Assembly: GCF_024585265.1 (NCBI RefSeq)
Contig: NZ_CP036533.1
Coordinates: forward strand, 3,915,001 to 3,979,000
Source of the DNA: Bradyrhizobium sp. WBAH42
Lineage (GTDB): Bacteria; Pseudomonadota; Alphaproteobacteria; Rhizobiales; Xanthobacteraceae
Direction of reading: 5' to 3'
Length of the DNA stretch: 64,000 bases
Positions 44,883 through 51,891 of this stretch are shown one piece after another. Numbering within the stretch: position 1 is the first letter of the stretch; the number at the start of each line of letters is the position of its first letter. The translations under genes and the position numbers were made by a program. The notes below the pieces were generated by a model. The model was given only the letters and a program-made list of their open reading frames with translations, ran no database searches and was not told the origin of the DNA.

Positions 44883-45409
44883 TGGGCCATCATGCCGAAC
44901 CGGCCGGTTTTCGGGCAGCCGCATCGCGGTTCGCGACGGGCATTACGGTCGTCGCAACCGTCGACCAGGATGGCGCGCCGCTCGGCATGACCGCCAACAG
45001 CTTCACGACCATTTCAGCGAATCCGCCGACTGTGCTTGTCTCTCTCATGCACGGGCGGACGTGGCAGGCTGTGGCCAGGTCCGGCATCTATTCGGTCAAT
45101 GTCCTGCATGCGGAAGACGCTGCGCTCTGCGCGCACTTTGCCGGAAGGCCTTTGTTGCGCGACGCTCCGCCGCTCGTCTCGCGCCAAGGATTCTTCGTGC
45201 TCCCGCAGGCAATCGCGCAGTTCGCCTGCGAGGTGGTCCAATCGATCGATATCGCTGACCACACGCTCTTCATCGGCGCGGTGCGCTGGTGCCGACACAA
45301 TGAGGGAGCGCCTCTCGCGTTCTACGCCAGCCGTCTTCGAAGGGGCGTGGGGATGGAAATCTCTTCCGCGGATAGTGTTGCCTATCCCGGTGACGGATGG
45401 TGGACCTAG
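44882..45409 (+). CDS. Flavin reductase (StyB/HpaC-like)
   Basis: A 175-residue flavin reductase-domain protein. FRAAASRFATGITVVATVDQ, LGMTANSFTTISANPPTVLV and the middle SGIYSVNVLHAEDAALCAHF are the family blocks; the C-terminal FYASRLRRG is typical (usually GGRY). It would reduce FAD or FMN with NADH and supply it to the StyA-like oxygenase two genes upstream. It overlaps the EthD-like gene by one base. The last gene of the unit; a large palindrome follows at 45453-45585. Confidence 0.87.
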   Translation: MGHHAEPAGFRAAASRFATGITVVATVDQDGAPLGMTANSFTTISANPPTVLVSLMHGRTWQAVARSGIYSVNVLHAEDAALCAHFAGRPLLRDAPPLVSRQGFFVLPQAIAQFACEVVQSIDIADHTLFIGAVRWCRHNEGAPLAFYASRLRRGVGMEISSADSVAYPGDGWWT

Positions 45410-45452
45410 ATTTATGTTGTTGCGCCAGGAGCATTTGAGAGCCTTCGCTGCG

Positions 45453-45585
45453 GCCATCCTTCGAGACGCCCGCTTTGGCGGGCTCCTCAGGATGAGGACG
45501 GAGTGCGTGGCTGCAGTTCTAGCAGGCACCGACGCTGATGAGCCTCATCCTGAGGAGGCGCGTAAGCGCCGTCTCGAAGGACGAG
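45453..45585. repeat. Large dispersed inverted repeat
   Basis: Left arm GCCATCCTTCGAGACGCCCG continuing to GCTCCTCAGGATGAGG (45497); right arm CCTCATCCTGAGG (from 45543) continuing to CGTCTCGAAGGACG. Arms of about 43 bases with a 45-base centre. This is a common Bradyrhizobium intergenic palindrome (from memory) and may end transcription between convergent genes. Confidence 0.75.
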
Positions 45586-45627
45586 GCGTGCGCACCGGTC
45601 GCCGCCACGATTCATATGCCGTAGCAG

Positions 45628-46539
45628 CTATACCTTCCGCCGCCGAACACAACCCAGTGCATTGCAGATGATCCGCGCGACCGCAATCGCTCCCAAATTC
45701 TGCACGTCGCGCTCGGGAACGTATTCGACGACATCCAGGCCGACTATTCTGGACTTTGCCGCGACTCCCCGTATGAGATCGACCACGTCGAAATAGGACA
45801 GGCCGCCGGGCTGTGGGACGAGCACGCCCGGGATGACCGATGGATCGAGACCGTCGCAATCGATGGTCATCAGGCACTCGCCGTCATCCTCGATCGCGTC
45901 GAGCACGCTTGCGATCCCGTGATGCTGGACATGCCTTGCCGTAAAGATCTTCGCGCCCCAGGCCTTTGCATCATCGAATTCGGCACGACCGGAGCCGCCG
46001 ACGCCGCGCAAGCCGACCTGCACGATGCGCTTCACCCAGGGCAATTCGCTGGCGCGCCGCATCGTGCTGGAGAAGGTATAGCCCGATCCGTTTCGCTGAT
46101 CCCGCCAATCAAGATGGGCGTCGATCTGCACGATCGTCAGTCCCTTGCTGCCCTGGAATGCCTCGAAGAAAGGGATGGGGACGGAGTCATCACCGCCCAG
46201 CAGGATCGGAACGGCGCCAACCGAAAGGACGGCTTGCGCGGCTGCTCTGATCGCATCACGGTTGCTCTGCGGAGTCATTGGGTCGGTCGGCACGTTTCCG
46301 CCGTCCAAGACCCTCGTTTTGCTGGAATCGAGCAACTCGGCGTCCTGGTCAAAATCCCAACGGGTGAGATCGCTCTCGTAGTGACGCAGCGCGCGGCGGA
46401 TGACGTCCGGCGCTTTTGCGGCATGGCTGGTCTGACCCGCAAGGTATGGGGTGGCATCCGACGCGCCGAACAGGATCGCGCCGGCCGCCGGCGGTGCGGT
46501 GGTCAAGTCGCAGGCCTCAACACCCAGGAAAGTCGTCAT
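45628..46539 (-). CDS. Arginase/agmatinase-family ureohydrolase-like protein
   Basis: A 303-residue member of the ureohydrolase fold when started at MTTFLGVEACDL (46539); an in-frame start at 46698 would give 356 residues, but the extra part looks random. Metal-site motifs are VQIDAHLDWRD (normal DAHxD) and MTIDCDGLDPS (normal DxD pattern), but the first motif reads LGGDDSVPIPFF where arginases and agmatinases have GGDHS. The metal-ligand His is thus replaced by Asp. It may still bind manganese with altered specificity for a guanidino or formimino compound. The gene stands alone between a palindrome and the divergent CorA-like gene. Confidence 0.8.
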   Translation of the reverse strand: MTTFLGVEACDLTTAPPAAGAILFGASDATPYLAGQTSHAAKAPDVIRRALRHYESDLTRWDFDQDAELLDSSKTRVLDGGNVPTDPMTPQSNRDAIRAAAQAVLSVGAVPILLGGDDSVPIPFFEAFQGSKGLTIVQIDAHLDWRDQRNGSGYTFSSTMRRASELPWVKRIVQVGLRGVGGSGRAEFDDAKAWGAKIFTARHVQHHGIASVLDAIEDDGECLMTIDCDGLDPSVIPGVLVPQPGGLSYFDVVDLIRGVAAKSRIVGLDVVEYVPERDVQNLGAIAVARIICNALGCVRRRKV

Positions 46540-46759
46540 GTCGGGATGCACTACGCGTATCCATGGATCACCCGCGCGTCCGTCAACGTGCATCGCTCGG
46601 CCGTGTTCCGGTCGGTATCTCCGATGTCCCCTGGAAGCATCGGTGAGCGGCGTGAATATTGCTGTCACGTAGAGGTCTTGAACGTTTGGAACTCTCATGC
46701 GTTAGCGGATGAGGGACATGCACCATCCGGCATGACGATGCGGCCACGGAGTTCGGTTC

Positions 46760-47734
46760 TTGCTCAGGCTTTACAGGTGGCCGTCCGACGACTGGCACGG
46801 CATCGGCGCGGAAATGCCCTCTGAGATCATCTGGGCCGATCTCCTGAACGGCACCGACGAGGAAAAGCAGTTCGTCGAGCGGCTGCTCGGCATCCGCATT
46901 CCCTCGGAAGACTCGCTCAGCGAGATCGAGGCGTCGAGCCGCCTGATCTTCGATCGCGGCACGCTCTATCTCAGCTCGCCGGCGGTGCGGGTCACGGAGG
47001 CCAACGAGGCCGAGATCACGCCGGTGGGCTTCGTCATCGGTCCGCACGTGCTGGTGACGGTGCGCTTTGCCGAGCTGCCGATCTTCGACGACATCGGCAA
47101 GCGCGTCGGCTCCGATGACAGCCTGGAGAACGGCATGTGCGTGTTCGTCAGCCTGCTCGAGGCCATGATCGATCGCGGCGCCGATGTCCTGGAGCATCTC
47201 GGCGCCAAGGTCGATCAGCTTTCGCGCGGGGTCTTCAAGGGCGGGCTGGTGCGCACCCAGCGCCCGGTGCGCTCCAGCCGCAGGATGCGCGAGGCCCTGG
47301 AGAATGTCGGCGAGCTGGCCGAGCGCCTCGCCAAGGCGCGCGATGTCCTGCTCGGGGTGGGCCGCATCGCCGCGTTTGCCGGCGACGTCGGCAGCGAGTG
47401 GATCACGGCGTCGTCGAAGAAGCGCCTCGAGGCCGTGTCCAAGGACGTCGTCTCGCTCAGCGACTACGAGACGCGACTATCGGACAAGATCCAGCTGCTG
47501 CTCGACGCCGTGCTCGGCTTCATCAACATCCAGCAGAACGAGCTGTTCAAGATCCTGACGATCGTGTCGGTCGTCGGCGTGCCGCCGACGATCATGGTCG
47601 GCATCTGGGGCATGAACTTCAAGCACATGCCCGAGCTGGACTGGAGCTTCGGCTATCCGCTGGCCTGGCTCGCGGTCATCGCCAGCGGCGTGCTGCCGCT
47701 GATCTGGTTCAAGCGGCGCGGCTGGTTCGAGTGA
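46760..47734 (+). CDS. corA: CorA-family divalent metal transporter
   Basis: A 324-residue CorA-type inner-membrane magnesium/divalent metal channel. The N-terminal two thirds is the cytoplasmic domain ending in a long helix (residues about 150-255). Two membrane helices close the protein: the first (ILTIVSVVGVPPTIMVGIWG) leads into the pore signature WGMNF, then a loop FKHMPELDWSFGYPL and a second helix, ending with basic KRRGW. The start is a TTG at 46760 with ACGGAG upstream; no better start is in frame nearby. The gene has no evident partner. Confidence 0.9.
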   Translation: MLRLYRWPSDDWHGIGAEMPSEIIWADLLNGTDEEKQFVERLLGIRIPSEDSLSEIEASSRLIFDRGTLYLSSPAVRVTEANEAEITPVGFVIGPHVLVTVRFAELPIFDDIGKRVGSDDSLENGMCVFVSLLEAMIDRGADVLEHLGAKVDQLSRGVFKGGLVRTQRPVRSSRRMREALENVGELAERLAKARDVLLGVGRIAAFAGDVGSEWITASSKKRLEAVSKDVVSLSDYETRLSDKIQLLLDAVLGFINIQQNELFKILTIVSVVGVPPTIMVGIWGMNFKHMPELDWSFGYPLAWLAVIASGVLPLIWFKRRGWFE

Positions 47735-47774
47735 TGGCAGCGGCGCATCGTTCGAACGATGCGCCGCTGCTTGA

Positions 47775-48401
47775 TCATGCGGCCTTCGCGTCGGCCTTGC
47801 TGATCCAGTCGCGGGCCAGCGTCACGTCGGCTTGCGACAATTGATGGCCCGCCGGCAGCACCTTGTGGGTGACGCTCGCACCTGCCTGCGACAGCAGCGC
47901 GGTGAGCCGTGCCGAATTGCTCGCCGGCACGATTGGATCAGCCTGGCCCGAGAGCAGCAGTATCGGCTTGCTGCCGAGATCAGCCTTGGGCGGATCGGAC
48001 AACGGCACCATCGCGCGCAGCAGGATCGCGCCTGCAAGCGCGTCCGGCTGCAGCAGCAACAGCGCCGCCGCGATGTTGGCGCCGTTGGAGAACCCGACCG
48101 CGATCGGCGCGGCGATGCCGTAGCGTTGCCGCGCCTCCACGACGAAGTCGCCGAGCTCATGCGCGCGACGGCGTACGTCATCCTCGTCGAACACGCCCTC
48201 GGCGAGGCGGCGGAAGAAGCGCGGCATGCCGTGCTCGAGCACGCGGCCGCGCGGCGAGAGCAGGGCCGAGCCGGGCGAGATCATCTGGCCGAGGCCGAGC
48301 AGGTCGCTTTCGTCGCCGCCGGTGCCGTGCAACAGCAGCAGCGGGGGAGAGCCCGCGCTGGCCGCGGGCTCGAAACGATGGATGAATGCAGTCTCGGTCA
48401 T
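47775..48401 (-). CDS. Phospholipase/carboxylesterase-type alpha/beta hydrolase (MhqD-like)
   Basis: A 208-residue alpha/beta hydrolase. LLLLHGTGGDESDLLGLG is the oxyanion loop, GFSNGANIAAALL carries the nucleophile Ser, LSGQADPIVP the Asp, and PAGHQLSQAD the His. It starts with an ATGA overlap on the stop of the ring-cleavage dioxygenase gene. The pair mirrors MhqD/MhqO of Bacillus, which deal with quinones and catechol-type compounds. The hydrolase may cleave the dioxygenase product or a glutathione/ester adduct; the substrate is not shown by the sequence. Confidence 0.87.
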   Translation of the reverse strand: MTETAFIHRFEPAASAGSPPLLLLHGTGGDESDLLGLGQMISPGSALLSPRGRVLEHGMPRFFRRLAEGVFDEDDVRRRAHELGDFVVEARQRYGIAAPIAVGFSNGANIAAALLLLQPDALAGAILLRAMVPLSDPPKADLGSKPILLLSGQADPIVPASNSARLTALLSQAGASVTHKVLPAGHQLSQADVTLARDWISKADAKAA

Positions 48402-49336
48402 GACACGGTCTCTTCCAGGCTAGGCAGCACGCCCTCGATCTGCTTGCGGTGCTGCTCGAGGAAGCTCGGCAGCTTCAGGTCACGTCCCAGCGTCGCGACC
48501 GGCTCGTCGACGGCGAAGCCGGGGATGTCGGTCGCGATCTCGAACAGCACGCCGCCGGGCTCGCGGAAATAGATCGAGCGGAAGTAGTTGCGGTCGCGCT
48601 GCTCGGTCGGGTGCAGGCCGTGATTGCTCACGAGCTTTTGCGCCATCTGGCCCTGCTCGGCATCATCGGCCGCGCGGAAGGCGATGTGATGCACCGAGCC
48701 GCCGCCCTGGTGCCCGCGCAGGAAGCCCTTGGCTTCGTAGATGTCGACCACGCTGCCTTCGGCATCGCCCGGCGCCTTGAAGCGGATCACCGAGCCCTCG
48801 CGCCCGGTCTCCTTGAAGCCGAACACGTCGGCGAGGACGGCCGCCGTCTTGGCCGCGCTGTCGAGCAGCAGGGTCACGCCGTGGAAGCCGCGGATCGCAT
48901 GCTCGGCCGGCACGTCGCCATTGCTCCAGCCCGGCTCGTTCTCGGCACCGGGGACGCCGACCAGCGCGAGCGCCATGCCATCAGGATCGGTGAACGGCAG
49001 CACGGACTCGCCAAAACGCTTCTCCAGCGCCTCGTACGCGATGCCCTTCTCGGTGAAGCGCTGGGTCCAATAGCCGAGCGAGCGCTGCGGCACGCGAAAG
49101 GCGGTCTGGTGGGTCTCGCCGACGCCGCGGCGCCCGGCCGAGACGCCGGCCCACGGAAAGAAGGTCAGGATGGTGCCGGGGCGGCCGGTCTCGTCGCCGT
49201 AATAGAAGTGGTAGGTGCCGGGATCGTCGAAATTGACCGTCTTCTTGACGAAGCGCAGGCCGAGATCCCGGGTGTAGAAGCCGAAATTGCGGATGGGATC
49301 GCCGGCAATCGCGGTGACATGGTGCAGTCCAGACAT
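48398..49336 (-). CDS. Ring-cleaving dioxygenase, glyoxalase fold (MhqO-like)
   Basis: A 312-residue two-domain vicinal-oxygen-chelate dioxygenase. It begins MSGLHHVTAIAGDPIRNFGF, with the first metal His in LHHVT. The second domain opens RGFHGVTLLLDS and continues to SVHHIAFRA, and the acidic ligand lies in REPGGVLFEIATDIPGF. Length and motifs match the hydroquinone-type MhqO/LinE-like family. It overlaps the hydrolase gene and is divergent from a LysR regulator. A purine-rich GGAGGACGAC precedes its ATG. Probable role: detoxifying or degrading hydroquinone-like aromatics. Confidence 0.9.
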   Translation of the reverse strand: MSGLHHVTAIAGDPIRNFGFYTRDLGLRFVKKTVNFDDPGTYHFYYGDETGRPGTILTFFPWAGVSAGRRGVGETHQTAFRVPQRSLGYWTQRFTEKGIAYEALEKRFGESVLPFTDPDGMALALVGVPGAENEPGWSNGDVPAEHAIRGFHGVTLLLDSAAKTAAVLADVFGFKETGREGSVIRFKAPGDAEGSVVDIYEAKGFLRGHQGGGSVHHIAFRAADDAEQGQMAQKLVSNHGLHPTEQRDRNYFRSIYFREPGGVLFEIATDIPGFAVDEPVATLGRDLKLPSFLEQHRKQIEGVLPSLEETVS

Positions 49337-49394
49337 TGTCGTCCTCCAGATTCGGGGAGCGGTCTTGCTCTGGCCGGAAATATCGTTCCGCTTT

Positions 49395-49410
49395 GGATTG
49401 GAGACAATCC
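49395..49410. promoter_or_regulatory. Candidate LysR operator in the divergent gap
   Basis: GGATTG - GAGA - CAATCC is a perfect 6-base inverted repeat in the 128-base gap between the dioxygenase and the LysR gene. A related half, GGAAACAATC, recurs about 40 bases on. Suitable for binding by the LysR protein; unproven. Confidence 0.45.
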
Positions 49411-49464
49411 ATGCAAATATGACGGCTATGTCTACGATTTGGAAACAATCGGCGGGGCGACCCC

Positions 49465-50388
49465 TTGGATAAGCTCGGCAGCCTCCGGGCCTTCGTGAAG
49501 GTGGTGGAAAGCGGCAGCTTTGCCGAGGCCGGCCGGCAGCTGCGGCTGTCGCGCTCGGCGATCAGCAAGTACATCGCCGACCTCGAGGAGAGCCTCGGCG
49601 TCCAGCTCTTGAACCGCACTACAAGGCACGCGAGCCCGACCGAGAACGGCCAGCGCTATTTCGAGCGCGCGGTCGTGATCCTCTCGGAGATCGAGGCGGC
49701 GGACCAGGCGGTGACGCAGGCGCAATCGGCGCCGCGCGGGCTGCTCCGCGTCAACGCGCCGATGTCGTTCGGCACGATGCGGCTCGGGCCGGTGCTCGCC
49801 GATTTCATGGCGCTTTACCCGGAGCTTCAGCTCCAGATCGTGCTCAGCGACGATCTGCTCGATCCCGTGCAGGACGGCTTTGACGTGACGTTGCGGATCG
49901 CGGAGCTGGAATCGTCCAGCCTGATCGCGCGCAAGATCATGCCGGTGGCGCGCATGATCTGCGCCTCGCCGGATTACCTGGCGCGCCACGGCACGCCAAA
50001 ACATCCGCAGGATCTGCGCGAGCATGCTTCGCTGACCTACGGCTTCCTGCTCACAGGCAATCAGTGGAAGCTCACAGGCAGCGACGGCGACCACTGGATC
50101 CAGCCGGCCTGGTCGCTCTGCGTCAACAACGCCGAGGTGCTGCGCGACGTCGCGATCAAGGGCCGGGGCCTGGCACTGCTGCCGGAGTTCATCGCCGCCG
50201 ATGCGTTGCGGAAGGGCGAGCTGCGGACGGTGCTGGACAGCTATTCCGCACCGCCGCTAGCGCTCTATGCGGTCTATCCACCAACCCGGCACCTGTCAGT
50301 GAAGGTGCGGCTGCTCATCGATTTCCTGGTGGAGCGGTTTGGGCGGGAGGAGGACGAAGCCGGCGGGCGCAAAGCGACGACCCGCTAG
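49465..50388 (+). CDS. LysR-family regulator of the MhqO/MhqD-like pair
   Basis: A 307-residue LysR regulator: MDKLGSLRAFVKVVESGSFA, then AEAGRQLRLSRSAISKYIAD as the DNA-binding helices, and the effector domain with LLRVNAPMSFGTMRLGPVLA. The start is a TTG at 49465, as indicated by the conserved N terminus. The C-terminal tail is charged. It is divergent from the ring-cleaving dioxygenase, which it most likely controls. After its stop, 50389-50743 (355 bases) shows no gene I can support; frames there look random. Confidence 0.9.
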   Translation: MDKLGSLRAFVKVVESGSFAEAGRQLRLSRSAISKYIADLEESLGVQLLNRTTRHASPTENGQRYFERAVVILSEIEAADQAVTQAQSAPRGLLRVNAPMSFGTMRLGPVLADFMALYPELQLQIVLSDDLLDPVQDGFDVTLRIAELESSSLIARKIMPVARMICASPDYLARHGTPKHPQDLREHASLTYGFLLTGNQWKLTGSDGDHWIQPAWSLCVNNAEVLRDVAIKGRGLALLPEFIAADALRKGELRTVLDSYSAPPLALYAVYPPTRHLSVKVRLLIDFLVERFGREEDEAGGRKATTR

Positions 50389-50743
50389 AGGGAAGAGGTC
50401 AGTGGTCTTGCCGCAAAGCGCGAGACAGGTCGAGCTTGGGCCAGATGCCGAAGAGCGCCTTCGAAGCAGGTTTTGATCAGCTCGATCATGTCGCCCGTGC
50501 CGACTCAACTGAGAGTCCCGCATAGTTGGCTGGACACTATTATACCGCAGCGGAAACCTGAACTTTCTTCCGCTCGCTCGGACTCATACTTGCGTCCCGG
50601 CTTCGCGCCTTAGGACCAGAGAGCTTCAGCCGCTGCCGGGGCGTCGCCGAGGGCTCTCTTCCATGCCGCAGCGAAAAGCGGCGGCACGATGTGTAGCCCG
50701 CCGGCACTTCTCGACTTGAGTTCAACAAGCGCAGGAGGAGCCT

Positions 50744-51220
50744 ATGCGGAAGTCTCTCACCTTTCTCCTTTCCGGACTGGCATTGGCGGTCGCGGCGTCA
50801 CCCGCCTTAGCCGGCGAGCGGGTGCTTGAGTTCAAGCTGATCACGAAGCCGATCGACCTCAAGGTCATCGAGGCCGCAAACGTCGAAGGACAGACGGTTG
50901 TGTCTGGTAAGTTCTTTGGGGTTGCCGTCTTCAGCGATGGCCGCATCGGAGTGAAAGAGTTCGTGAATACTTCGGACCTGCTTAAAGGGTCGGGTCCCTT
51001 CTTCGGCTATAGCACTTACACGTTCGAGGAGGGCTCGATCACGGCGCGCTACACTGGTTCGGCCAAAGATGGAAAATCAACGGGCGAATACACGATCCTA
51101 TCGGGCACAGGTGCTTATGCGAACGCCACGGGTACGGGAACAATCGAAAGCGCGCCGAACCCGTTCAAAGGCGTCAACCTGCTAAATATAAAGCTCGTCG
51201 TTAAAACGTCGGGCTCATGA
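50744..51220 (+). CDS. Secreted AOC-barrel-like protein
   Basis: A 158-residue exported protein. A clear signal peptide (residues 1-23, ending SPALA) is followed by a beta-rich domain. The Gly/Thr-rich end, EYTILSGTGAYANATGTGTI, is typical of allene oxide cyclase barrel-like or dirigent-like bacterial proteins. GGAGGAG precedes the ATG. No catalytic residues are evident and such bacterial proteins have no settled function. It stands alone. The gap 51221-51412 downstream shows nothing recognisable. Confidence 0.75.
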   Translation: MRKSLTFLLSGLALAVAASPALAGERVLEFKLITKPIDLKVIEAANVEGQTVVSGKFFGVAVFSDGRIGVKEFVNTSDLLKGSGPFFGYSTYTFEEGSITARYTGSAKDGKSTGEYTILSGTGAYANATGTGTIESAPNPFKGVNLLNIKLVVKTSGS

Positions 51221-51412
51221 CACCGCAATGGTCACAGGTTTCCGGCACGAAGGAAGTTGATCCCTCGTGTGGGTGTTGGCCCGGCCGGCGGCACATTGCT
51301 GGCCGGGCGACCCGCTCAAGACCGATTGGAGTCGGAAGATTGATCCTGTTGACCAGCTGACTGGAGACAGTCCGCAGCCCGGCCTCAGCGCTGATCTGCT
51401 GCGGCGACGGTG

Positions 51413-51583
51413 TCACGGGCGGGCGCCGTCGCCCCACGGGTCTTGATCGTAGGCCTGCAGGATGCGGACAAAATCAGCCATGCTGGATTGATCTCGGTGT
51501 TCGGCTTCGGCCGCAACCTGAGCATTGGATGCAGGCTGGCTCCCTTGCCAAAACCGCGTGAGGAGATTGGCGATGTTTCTCAT
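51413..51583 (-). CDS. Small 56-residue protein
   Basis: Begins MRNIANLLTRFWQGSQPASN and contains MADFVRILQAYDQDPWGDGA near the end. Composition is that of a real soluble protein, with an amphipathic first helix and no rare-codon runs. GAGAG lies about 8 bases before the ATG. No family recognised. The 51584-51891 stretch beside it shows no supportable gene. Confidence 0.45.
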   Translation of the reverse strand: MRNIANLLTRFWQGSQPASNAQVAAEAEHRDQSSMADFVRILQAYDQDPWGDGARP

Positions 51584-51891
51584 GGCGTACTCTCAGCAGC
51601 CAAATGTGACGGTCGACGCCAGGGTCTCGAAGCAGCATGCTGCCGCTCGATCAGGAGAAAGGCCGGCGGGCGCTACGCCACCGGACTTGTCCTGCAACTG
51701 CCGGCTCGCGGGGCCGGTTCCATTGCGTTTCATTCTGCGTTGGTAGATAGCAAGAGCACCTGGTCATTGCCATTGTGCGGGGGTATGACGTGACCATACT
51801 GACGTAGGTCAGACGCCATGGCGAATTTGGCTGCTGTCGAGGGATAGCGGGCTTTGGCAAGCCGTCCGCTCTGCAGATTTATGGACTCGCG

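Noticed and set aside
50540..50728. 62-codon minus-strand frame in the 50.4-50.7 kb gap
   Set aside because: Ser/Arg-rich random look, no ribosome site, no neighbour relation.
51410..51793. 127-codon plus-strand frame downstream of the AOC-barrel-like gene
   Set aside because: No domain, no good start, and it is antisense to the more protein-like 56-residue frame.
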